A DNA stretch of 43,705 nt, from positions 1 through 43,705 of the forward strand of contig JAHZAW010000002.1 of NCBI GenBank assembly GCA_019423725.1, written 5' to 3'. Each line of letters begins with the position of its first letter. Within the stretch, counting starts at the first letter, position 1. The position numbers were made by a program, and so were the translations under genes. The notes beneath the pieces were generated by a model. The model made no database searches, had not been told where the DNA came from, and was given only the letters and a program-made list of their open reading frames with translations. The stretch comes from Clostridiales bacterium (GTDB lineage Bacteria; Bacillota; Clostridia; Lachnospirales; Anaerotignaceae). Below, piece by piece: positions 32,873 through 40,859 of the stretch.

Positions 32873-34225
32873 ATGAACACACATGATCTTTTGACCAGGC
32901 CGGTGAAAAATATATTCATGAAATATCTCATACCATCCATATTTGCCACCATGGTCACATCCATATACGTTCTGGCTGATACCATAATCGTGGGAAAGGG
33001 CATAGGCACCATTGCAGTGGCTGCCTTAAATATAATACTTCCCCTTTTTAATATATTTTTTGGCATAGGCCTTTTATTTGGCGTGGGCGGGTCAGTGCTC
33101 ATGTCCATATCAAGGGGAGAGGGGGATGAAGAGAGCGCTGACGCATATTTCAGTACATCCCTTTTAGCCACATTCGCGGCCTTAGCCATAACCTTGGTCA
33201 TATTTACGGTGTTTATGGAAAAATTCGCCCTTATGCTTGGCGGCACCCCGGAGACCATGCCTTATATCATGGACTATATGCCCTATATCGTCTGGGGAAT
33301 GGGTATGTTTTTCTTTTCCTCCTATCTTCAGACGTTCATAAGAAACGACGGAGCCCCTAAACTTTCCATGAATGCGGTCATTGCCGGAGGCGTGGCCAAT
33401 ATCATACTGGACTACGTTTATGTATATATTTTTCATATGGGTATGAGGGGGGCTGCCATTGCCACTGTAATGGGTTCATCCCTGACGGTCTTGATACTTC
33501 TGGCCCATTTTTTCTCAAAAAAGAACAGGCTTAAGTTTTCCTTAGGCAGGGTAAGGCTGCATCTTGTGAAAAATATAGTTTTAAATGGTTTTTCCAGCTT
33601 TCTCATAGAGGCGGCCTCAGGCATAACGGTGTTCGTATTCAATACCCAGCTTTTAAAATACGCTGGAAATACGGGGGTGAGCGTATACAGCATCATAAGC
33701 AATACGGTCATAGTCGTTGTATGTCTGTGTAAGGGCATAAACCAGGCGGCCCAGCCCCTCATATCCACCAACTATGGAGCAGGGCTTTTAGACCGTACAA
33801 GGAGGATACTTTCCCTGTCTGTAAAGACTTCCATAATAGCCTGTGCCATACCTACTGTCATCGGGCTGTTGGAGCCTAATATATTCACATATATTTTCAT
33901 AAACCCCGATGAGAGCATACTTGAGATGTCAGGGGCAGCCATAAGGGTGTATTTTACGGCGTTTATAATGCTTGGGGTAAATATGGTGTTCATAAGCTAT
34001 TTCCAGGCCATACTTAAAAATGGGTATTCCATGATAATATGCCTTATGAGGAGGCTGGTGCTGGTGGTGATATTTGCTTATTTGTTCCCGTTCATGTGGG
34101 GAGTTATGGGCATATGGCTGGCGGTGCCCGCGGGAGAGCTCATAACCATGCTTTTGGGAATATATTTTATTCGCAGCAAAAAAACACAAAATCAGGAAAT
34201 CCTTATGAATAATTTAATAAAATAG
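32873..34225 (+). CDS. MATE family efflux transporter
   Basis: A multidrug and toxin extrusion type membrane transporter of 450 residues with about twelve transmembrane helices in two similar halves, using an ion gradient to export organic compounds. The N-terminal LTRPVKNIFMKYLIPSIFAT and ILADTIIVG-like YVLADTIIVGKGIG segments are typical of the clostridial subfamily, as is the GINQAAQPLISTNYGAG start of the second half. The substrate is unknown. GGAGGGCGG precedes the ATG. It stands alone downstream of repeat copy C. Confidence 0.9.
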   Translation: MNTHDLLTRPVKNIFMKYLIPSIFATMVTSIYVLADTIIVGKGIGTIAVAALNIILPLFNIFFGIGLLFGVGGSVLMSISRGEGDEESADAYFSTSLLATFAALAITLVIFTVFMEKFALMLGGTPETMPYIMDYMPYIVWGMGMFFFSSYLQTFIRNDGAPKLSMNAVIAGGVANIILDYVYVYIFHMGMRGAAIATVMGSSLTVLILLAHFFSKKNRLKFSLGRVRLHLVKNIVLNGFSSFLIEAASGITVFVFNTQLLKYAGNTGVSVYSIISNTVIVVVCLCKGINQAAQPLISTNYGAGLLDRTRRILSLSVKTSIIACAIPTVIGLLEPNIFTYIFINPDESILEMSGAAIRVYFTAFIMLGVNMVFISYFQAILKNGYSMIICLMRRLVLVVIFAYLFPFMWGVMGIWLAVPAGELITMLLGIYFIRSKKTQNQEILMNNLIK

Positions 34226-34228
34226 TTT

Positions 34229-34256
34229 TTGAATATTGATATAAATATGATATAAT
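34229..34256 (+). promoter_or_regulatory. Promoter of the nucleotidyltransferase gene
   Basis: TTGAAT (34229-34234), a 16-base spacer and TATAAT (34251-34256), giving a leader of about 30 bases. The -35 is only a partial match and the region is AT-rich. Confidence 0.5.
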
Positions 34257-34294
34257 TAGATAAATATAAATATAAACATTTGAGGGGTGCAGCT

Positions 34295-35032
34295 ATGATT
34301 GCTATAATATTGGCGGCGGGATATGCCACCAGACTCTATCCTTTAACGATAAATATGCCAAAGGCACTACTGCCCATTAATAATAAACCCATAATAGATT
34401 ATATCGTGGACCAGATCGAGACCATTGATGATGTGAAGGAAATAATCGTCATATCCAATCATAAGTTCGCGGATAATTTCAATAAATGGGCCGAAGAGAC
34501 TAAGTTTACTAAAAAACTCACCGTCATTGACGACGGCACCCTCACAGAGGAAACAAGAAGAGGAGCCATCGGTGACATACTCTATGCCATAGAGCAGAAA
34601 AATATCGATGATGAGGTACTTGTCATCGCCGGTGACAACTTCTTTACATACAGCCTTAAGGATTATTATGATTATTACAGGAAGATAGATAAGGACTGTG
34701 TATGCGTCAAGAAGTTTGAAAACAGGGAGCTTTTGAAGCAGTTTGGCGTAGCTGTGCTCGATGGGGATTCAAGGGTGCTTGAGATCGAGGAAAAACCTGA
34801 GCATCCCAAGTCAGATACTGCCGTTTATGCCACATATATGTATAAAAGGGATACTGTGCCTATGTTCAGACAGTATATCGACGAAGGGAATAAACCCGAC
34901 GCCCCCGGATACTTCCTTGAGTGGCTTTATAAGAGGAAGGAAGTATACGCATATACCTTTGACGGAGAATGTTACGACATAGGAACACCTGACAGCTATA
35001 AAAGCGTATGCGAGGAATTTGAGGGAAAATAA
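34295..35032 (+). CDS. Sugar nucleotidyltransferase (NTP_transferase family)
   Basis: A cytoplasmic enzyme of the RmlA/GlmU-N family that forms NDP-sugars from a sugar 1-phosphate and an NTP. The nucleotide loop is LAAGYATRLYPLT, followed by the conserved Lys in MPKALLPINNKP, the metal-site AGDNFF and EEKPEHPKS, and YDIGTPDSY near the end. Length of 245 residues fits a single catalytic domain without a left-handed beta-helix; sugar and nucleotide cannot be assigned. The ATG at 34295 has GAGGGG upstream; a TTG at 34280 overlaps that site. Confidence 0.88.
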   Translation: MIAIILAAGYATRLYPLTINMPKALLPINNKPIIDYIVDQIETIDDVKEIIVISNHKFADNFNKWAEETKFTKKLTVIDDGTLTEETRRGAIGDILYAIEQKNIDDEVLVIAGDNFFTYSLKDYYDYYRKIDKDCVCVKKFENRELLKQFGVAVLDGDSRVLEIEEKPEHPKSDTAVYATYMYKRDTVPMFRQYIDEGNKPDAPGYFLEWLYKRKEVYAYTFDGECYDIGTPDSYKSVCEEFEGK

Positions 35033-35039
35033 TTTTTCT

Positions 35040-35070
35040 GGGGACGTTTTAAACAGACGGCCCCTTATTT
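35040..35070 (+). terminator. Possible terminator after the nucleotidyltransferase gene
   Basis: GGGGACGT (35040-35047) pairs with ACGGCCCC (35057-35064) with one internal mismatch and is followed by TTATTT. It is weak. Confidence 0.4.
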
Positions 35071-35088
35071 ATGCGCGGAGGAGAAAAA

Positions 35089-36081
35089 ATGACAGAGAAC
35101 GAGACAAACTGGATCGAAATATTCATAGAGACCAACAAGGAAGGCTTTGAGCCCGTCAGCGGCATCATATACCAGTGCGGCATCACAGGAGTGATGATAG
35201 AGGACAGCGACGATTTTGAGGAATTTCTCGAAAACCCCGCCAGAGACTGGGACTATATCGAGGACGAGCTGGTGGACGAGAAGAAAAAGGCTAAAAACGG
35301 CATAACATTTTTTGTCAGGGACAATGCCAACGGCATGGAGACCCTGAACCTCATAAAGGATATGTTAAAGACCGCCAAGGAGAAGGAAAAGGAGATAGAC
35401 TTCGGAAGCCTTGAAATAACCGCAAAGAACATAAAGGAAGAAGACTGGGCCAACAACTGGAAAAAGTATTTCAAGCCCTTTGCCATAGGTGACAAAATAG
35501 TTATCCGCCCTTCCTGGGAGGAATATGAGGACGACGGCACAAAGAAGGTTCTTAAAATAGATCCCGGCCATGTATTTGGCACAGGCACCCACGAGACGAC
35601 ACAGCTTTGTATAGAGCTTATAGAAAACTATATGAAGGAAGGGGACTATGTGGCTGATATAGGCTGTGGAAGCGGCATACTTTCCATAGCGTCACTGCTT
35701 CTTGGAGCGGTCCATGCGGACGCCGTGGACATAGACCCCAACGCCATTGACATCGCCTATACCAACGCCGCCATGAACGGCATCGGAAAGGACGTATACA
35801 CGGTGCTCAGCGGTGACATCATAAACGATAAGGAGCTGGAAAACACATTTTCCGGCAAAAAATATGATGTGGTGGAGGCAAATATCGTTGCCGATGTTAT
35901 TATTGCCCTCACATCAAAGGTGCCTGACTGCATCAAGGACGGAGGGATATTCATATCTTCGGGCATAATAGTCGAAAGGCTGGACGATGTGCTCAAGGCC
36001 CTTGAGGAGAAGAACTTTGACGTCATAGAGATAAAGAGGAAAAAAGGCTGGGCGGCTGTGGCCTCCAGATATAATGGCTGA
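35089..36081 (+). CDS. prmA: Ribosomal protein L11 methyltransferase PrmA
   Basis: A SAM-dependent methyltransferase that methylates ribosomal protein L11. The PrmA signature DPGHVFGTGTHETT precedes the SAM-binding DIGCGSGILSIA loop, DAVDIDPNAI and the VEANIVADV motif. Length 330 is slightly above the usual 310 because of an acidic N-terminal segment (about residues 40-65). The chosen ATG is preceded by GGAGGAG; an ATG 18 bases upstream would bury that site. RsmE follows 16 bases later, a common pairing in Bacillota. Confidence 0.95.
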   Translation: MTENETNWIEIFIETNKEGFEPVSGIIYQCGITGVMIEDSDDFEEFLENPARDWDYIEDELVDEKKKAKNGITFFVRDNANGMETLNLIKDMLKTAKEKEKEIDFGSLEITAKNIKEEDWANNWKKYFKPFAIGDKIVIRPSWEEYEDDGTKKVLKIDPGHVFGTGTHETTQLCIELIENYMKEGDYVADIGCGSGILSIASLLLGAVHADAVDIDPNAIDIAYTNAAMNGIGKDVYTVLSGDIINDKELENTFSGKKYDVVEANIVADVIIALTSKVPDCIKDGGIFISSGIIVERLDDVLKALEEKNFDVIEIKRKKGWAAVASRYNG

Positions 36082-36097
36082 GAACGGGTGAGGAAAA

Positions 36098-36856
36098 ATG
36101 CCGAGATTTTTTGTTGAGAGCGGAAATATAAAGGACGGTGTCATAACCATAACGGGAGATGACGCATCCCATATATCAAGGGTGCTCAGGTCAAAGGCCG
36201 GAGAGATGTTAACGGTATGCGACTGCTGCGGCAATGACCATGAGGCTGAGATAACGGATATAGATGATAGGGAAGTAAGGCTCAAAATAGTGAGCACCGC
36301 CCCCACCCAGAGCGAGCCTGCCCTCAGGATAACCCTCTATCAGGGACTTCCCAAGGGCGATAAGATGGAGCTCATAATACAGAAATGTGTGGAACTGGGG
36401 GTATTTAAAATAGTCCCGGTGAATACGGAAAGATGTATAGTAAAGATAGATAAAAATAAGGAAAAGAAAAAAATAGAGAGATGGCAGAAAATATCCGAGT
36501 CCGCAGCCAAACAGAGCGGCAGGGGCATAATACCTGAGATAGGCTCTGTTATGGATTTTTCAGAGGCGGTCAAAAGGGCTTCTGAGGACGGCTGGGCCAT
36601 GATACCCTATGAAAATGAAAGGGACAGGGGCCTTAAGGGATTTTTGAAAGAGTATAAAAAAGATAAGGATAAGGACAGTGCCAAAGGCGGACAGATGGCT
36701 GTATTCATAGGGCCTGAGGGCGGATTTTCTTCCGGGGAGATAGAGACGGCCCTTAAGGGCGGAGCAGTCCCCGTGACCCTGGGAAAGAGAATATTAAGGA
36801 CGGAGACCGCAGGAATGGCAGCCATAGCCAATACTCTGTTTTATCTGGATATGTAA
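36098..36856 (+). CDS. rsmE: 16S rRNA (uracil-N3) methyltransferase RsmE
   Basis: RsmE methylates U1498 of 16S rRNA and has a SPOUT-class knotted fold. It starts MPRFFVES, with the DDASHISRVLR segment in the N-terminal PUA-like domain, and ends with the SAM-knot motifs FIGPEGGFS and LGKRILRTETA. Length 252 is normal; a Lys/Asp-rich stretch (about 185-200) lies in a loop. GAGG precedes the ATG. It appears to be cotranscribed with prmA, and the cysteine desulfurase gene follows after 29 bases. Confidence 0.95.
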   Translation: MPRFFVESGNIKDGVITITGDDASHISRVLRSKAGEMLTVCDCCGNDHEAEITDIDDREVRLKIVSTAPTQSEPALRITLYQGLPKGDKMELIIQKCVELGVFKIVPVNTERCIVKIDKNKEKKKIERWQKISESAAKQSGRGIIPEIGSVMDFSEAVKRASEDGWAMIPYENERDRGLKGFLKEYKKDKDKDSAKGGQMAVFIGPEGGFSSGEIETALKGGAVPVTLGKRILRTETAGMAAIANTLFYLDM

Positions 36857-36885
36857 TGTGTGATTTGTAATGTGAGGGGTAACGG

Positions 36886-38037
36886 ATGATATATTTTGAT
36901 AATGCCGCCACCACAAGGGCAGCGGATGAAGTAGCGGAAAAAGTAAAACATATGCTTTTGGAAAATTACGGCAATCCATCTTCCCAGAGCATGATGGGCG
37001 TTAACGCCGAAAGGGAGATGAACGAGGCCAGAAAAATAATGGCTCAGTCCATAAACGCCCTGCCCGAGGAGATATATTTCACCTCAGGGGGAACGGAGGA
37101 TGACAACTGGGCCATATTCGGAACGGCCGAGGGCTATAAAAGAAGCGGTAAACATATGATAACCACTTCCATAGAGCATCCGGCTGTGCTCATGCCCATG
37201 AGAAGGCTTCAGGAAAAGGGCTGGGATATAACCATTCTGGATGTGGACGAAGGCGGATATATAGATATAGAAAAGCTCAAGGCGGCCATAAGGAAGGACA
37301 CCGTACTGGTCAGCACCATTTTGATAAATAACGAAACAGGCACAATTCAGAATGCCGCTGAGATAAGCAAAGCCATAAAGAGCATAAACCCGGATACCCT
37401 CTACCATGTGGATGCTGTACAGGCCTTTGGAAAATATCCCATCGATGTTAAAAAGATGGGCATAGATATGCTTTCTATGAGCGGCCATAAGATACACGGA
37501 CCTAAGGGCGTAGGATTTTTCTATATGAAAAAGGGTCTCAAGGTAAGGCCCATCATATATGGAGGAGGCCATGAAAGGGGACAGAGGTCAGGAACGGAAA
37601 ACACACCTTCCATCGTTGGACTTGGAGAGGCCGTAAGGCTTGCATGCAATCATATGGACGAGCATCTTAAAAATGTCATGGAGGTCAAAAGGACCCTGGC
37701 CGAGGGCATTTTGAGCGAGATACCAAAGACCCATATAAATGGACCTTCCCTGGAGGAAGGAAGCCCCTATGTGCTCAATGTGAGCTTTAACGGCTTAAGG
37801 AGCGAGGTTTTACTTCACTCCCTGGAGGAAAAGGAAATATATGTTTCAGCGGGAAGCGCCTGCAACAGTAAGAAAAAGGGAGCCAGCACCGTGCTTTCAG
37901 CCCTGGGGCTTTCGGAAGTCAGGGTCGAGGGAGCCATACGTTTCAGCTTCTGCAGATATAACACCGTGGAGGAGGCCCTTTTCTGCCTTGAGGTGCTTAA
38001 GGAAAAGACCGCTTTTTTGAGAAAATACATGAGGTAA
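36886..38037 (+). CDS. Cysteine desulfurase (NifS/IscS-like)
   Basis: A pyridoxal-phosphate enzyme that removes sulfur from cysteine as an enzyme-bound persulfide. The PLP lysine is Lys202 in SGHKIHGPKG, His98 lies in IEHPA, and the active cysteine is Cys326 in SAGSACNSKKKG. It is 383 residues. The loop around the catalytic cysteine is short and basic rather than Gly/Ser-rich as in IscS. Immediate adjacency to thiI (four bases) suggests it donates sulfur to ThiI for 4-thiouridine in tRNA, as NifZ does in Bacillus. GAGGGG precedes the start. Confidence 0.93.
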   Translation: MIYFDNAATTRAADEVAEKVKHMLLENYGNPSSQSMMGVNAEREMNEARKIMAQSINALPEEIYFTSGGTEDDNWAIFGTAEGYKRSGKHMITTSIEHPAVLMPMRRLQEKGWDITILDVDEGGYIDIEKLKAAIRKDTVLVSTILINNETGTIQNAAEISKAIKSINPDTLYHVDAVQAFGKYPIDVKKMGIDMLSMSGHKIHGPKGVGFFYMKKGLKVRPIIYGGGHERGQRSGTENTPSIVGLGEAVRLACNHMDEHLKNVMEVKRTLAEGILSEIPKTHINGPSLEEGSPYVLNVSFNGLRSEVLLHSLEEKEIYVSAGSACNSKKKGASTVLSALGLSEVRVEGAIRFSFCRYNTVEEALFCLEVLKEKTAFLRKYMR

Positions 38038-38041
38038 AGAA

Positions 38042-39244
38042 ATGACTGAAAATAATAATACTGAGAGATCCGAAGAAAGGGTACTCATAATCAAATACGG
38101 AGAAATAGCCGTCAGGGGAAACAATAGGAAGTTTTTCATTGAAAGGCTTTTAAGGACCATTAGGAAAAATCTCGACGGCATGGGAGATTTCTATGTGGTC
38201 AAGGAACAGGGAAGGCTCATCCTGGAGGATAGAGGCGGAGAGATAGATTTTGACAGAGTTATCCCTAAAGTCCTGTGCATCATGGGGATAATAGGCGTAT
38301 CTCCCGGAGTAAGGGTAAAGGACCAGAGCCTGGACAACCTTAAAAAAGTATGCGCCGAACACATGAGGACCATAGGCGTTGAAAACTATAAAACATTCAA
38401 AATAGAGACTAAACGCTCTAATAAGAGCTATCCCCTGGAATCCAGGGAGGTATCGGCCGATGTGGGCGAATATATTCTGGATAACTTTGATAACCTCACT
38501 GTGGATGTGCATAACCCTGAACTTACGGTATACATAGAGCTCAGAAACGACGCCTATATATACTCAAAACAGATAAAGGGACTGGGAGGCCTTCCCGTCG
38601 GCTCATCGGGCAAGGGCATAGTTATGCTCTCGGGAGGTATAGACAGCCCCGTATCAGCCTTTATGATGGCAAAAAGAGGCGTTGAGGTGGAGGGAGTTTA
38701 TTTCAACTCACCCCCCTATACCAGCGAAAGGGCAAAACAGAAGGTCGTTGACCTGGCCCAGAGGCTCACGGAGTTTACGGGAAGTTTCAAACTTTATGTG
38801 GTGCCCTTTACGGAGCTTCAGCTTTATCTTCTGGAAAGCGTGCCCCATGATAAGCTCACCATATTTTTAAAACGTGCCATGACCAGGGCAGCATGTATGC
38901 TGGGAGAAAGGGACGGAGCTCTGGCTGTCATAACCGGCGACAGCGTGGGACAGGTGGCAAGCCAGACCATGCAGGGCCTCCATGCCATAAGTGCCGCAGC
39001 CACCATGCCCATATTAAGGCCCCTTGCGGGACTGGATAAACAGGAGATAGTGGACATCGCCAGAAAAATAGGCACCTTTGACATTTCCATAAGGCCCTAT
39101 GAGGACTGCTGCACCATATTCGTGGCAAAGCACCCCGAGACAAAGCCTAAGACCAGTGTCATAGAAAAAATAGAGTCCCGTCTGGATAAGCTGGACGAGC
39201 TTTTGAATAAGGCCGTGGACGAGGCTGAAGTCATAGAGCTTTGA
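38042..39244 (+). CDS. thiI: tRNA 4-thiouridine synthase ThiI
   Basis: Adenylates and thiolates U8 of tRNA (s4U) and in some organisms serves thiazole synthesis. Order: N-terminal ferredoxin-like region, THUMP domain, and a PP-loop ATPase with SGGIDSP (197-203). The EDCCTIFVAKHPETKP segment near the end is typical of ThiI. There is no C-terminal rhodanese domain, as in Bacillus-type ThiI, so persulfide sulfur must come from the adjacent cysteine desulfurase. GAGG lies nine to ten bases before the ATG. Confidence 0.95.
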   Translation: MTENNNTERSEERVLIIKYGEIAVRGNNRKFFIERLLRTIRKNLDGMGDFYVVKEQGRLILEDRGGEIDFDRVIPKVLCIMGIIGVSPGVRVKDQSLDNLKKVCAEHMRTIGVENYKTFKIETKRSNKSYPLESREVSADVGEYILDNFDNLTVDVHNPELTVYIELRNDAYIYSKQIKGLGGLPVGSSGKGIVMLSGGIDSPVSAFMMAKRGVEVEGVYFNSPPYTSERAKQKVVDLAQRLTEFTGSFKLYVVPFTELQLYLLESVPHDKLTIFLKRAMTRAACMLGERDGALAVITGDSVGQVASQTMQGLHAISAAATMPILRPLAGLDKQEIVDIARKIGTFDISIRPYEDCCTIFVAKHPETKPKTSVIEKIESRLDKLDELLNKAVDEAEVIEL

Positions 39245-39394
39245 TGTTAAATGGATCATTGTGGTTTAACAGGAAGCAGCACCAGATGGACCAAAAGATG
39301 GACCAAAACATGACCAGACTCACACAGTTTATATAAAAAAGTAAAACATAAGTGGCCGGAAATTTATTCTCAGACTGATAAACGGAGGGATATT

Positions 39395-40529
39395 ATGAAA
39401 GTTGTAACAGCGATCGACTCATTTAAGGGAAGCGTATCATCCATAGAGGCGGGCAATGCGGCTAAGGAAGGCATATTGTCGGTATTTCCCGAAGCTGAGG
39501 TCATAGTCATGCCCCTGGCCGACGGCGGCGAGGGCACGGTGGAGACCCTTGTATATGGCATGGGCGGAGAACTCATAGAGACGGAAGTCACGGGCCCCAT
39601 GGGTGAAAAACGTGAAGCCTCCTATGGTATAGTCAATGGCATGGCTGTTATGGAGATGGCATCATCCTCAGGACTTCCCCTGGTGCCTGTAAATGAGAGA
39701 GATCCCCTCCTTGCCACCACCTATGGAGTTGGAGATATGATAAAGGACGCCATAAAAAGGGGCTGCCGTGAGTTTATCATAGGCATCGGCGGAAGCGCCA
39801 CCAATGACGGCGGTGTGGGTATGCTCCAGTCTTTAGGATTCAGATTTCTGGACGAAAACGGAAATGAAACGAAAAAGGGCGGAAAATATACCGCTGACAT
39901 AAGGGACATAGACATAAGCAGGGCACTGCCTGAGCTTAAGGAATGTGTATTCAAGATAGCCTGTGATGTGGATAATCCCCTCTGTGGAGAGGGGCGCCTC
40001 CCATATATACGGACCCCAGAAGGGAGCGTCCCCTGAAGATGTGCTTTTCCTGGATGCTGCCCTTAAGAGCTTTTCCGAGGTCACAAAGGAAAAACTCGGT
40101 GTGGATTGTGCCCATACTCCCGGAAGCGGAGCCGCAGGCGGTCTGGGATATGGATTTATGGCATATCTTGGCGGAGAGCTGAAACCCGGTGTTGAGATAA
40201 TCCTGGACGAGACGGGCATAGACAAGGTGCTTGAGGGCGCTGATTTTGTCATAACCGGCGAAGGCAGGATAGACAGCCAGACAGCCATGGGCAAGGCACC
40301 TTCAGGAGTTGCCGCCAGGGCTAAGAAAAATGGTGCCGTTGTCATAGGTATTGCCGGATGCGTCACCGATGACGCTTACCTCTGCAATGATAAGGGCATA
40401 GACGCAATTTTCCCCGTCATAGATAAGGCCATGACATTGGAGGAGGCCATGGACAGGGACACCACCGTTAAAAATATAAAGAAGGAAGTTTCACAGATAT
40501 TCAAACTTATAAAGATCATGAATAAATGA
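39395..40529 (+). pseudogene. Glycerate kinase, interrupted by a frameshift
   Basis: Glycerate kinase (GlxK/GarK family) phosphorylates glycerate. The first frame (39395-40036) has the N-terminal DSFKGS and LADGGEG motifs and GIGGSATNDGG. It shifts near 39989-39994: the family pattern NPLCGxxGAS requires CGE in the first frame and RGAS in the second, which then reads IYGPQKGASPEDV and continues to 40529 with the C-terminal SGAAGGLGYG and ITGEGRIDSQT motifs. A two-base (GA) loss in a GGAGAG(AG)GGG run explains it. Joined, the protein is full length (about 378 residues). It could be a sequencing error or phase variation rather than a dead gene. Confidence 0.85.
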
Positions 40530-40543
40530 TATTTCCATTATTT

Positions 40544-40569
40544 CCCCGTTTAAAAAACGGGGATTTTTT
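40544..40569 (+). terminator. Intrinsic terminator after glycerate kinase
   Basis: CCCCGTTT (40544-40551) pairs with AAACGGGG (40555-40562) and is followed, after one A, by six T. Confidence 0.85.
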
Positions 40570-40859
40570 ATTTTCCGGAAACTTTAAATATATAGTTAAC
40601 TGTCTTAATAATAAAGACCCTAAAAAGGACCCTAATAAAGACATCAATAAAGACCTATTTTTGCTTCAGGCCCCATAAACAGTGGATTGTTACAATTATT
40701 ACAAATTATTAAGTATTTCTTACTAAAGGCTTAAACCGGTTGTATATCCCTTAAAAATGCTATAGAGTTAAATTACGGAGAAGATATCATTTACTGGTTT
40801 TCAGACATAATCAGAATTATTTATCAGGAATCATAAGTTTTTATTCGGAGGTGTTAATT
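40570..40859. other. AT-rich upstream region of the SLH protein gene
   Basis: No gene is seen in these 290 bp. AATAAAGAC is repeated at 40610, 40634 and 40646. No consensus promoter was convincing; TTGTAT followed 15 bases later by TATAGA, around 40740-40767, is the best candidate. The ribosome binding site GGAGGTG ends seven bases before the SLH gene. Confidence 0.4.

Noticed and set aside
39285..39312. Two copies of GATGGACCAAAA after thiI
   Set aside because: Only a two-unit 12-bp duplication in a short gap; no structure or function can be supported.
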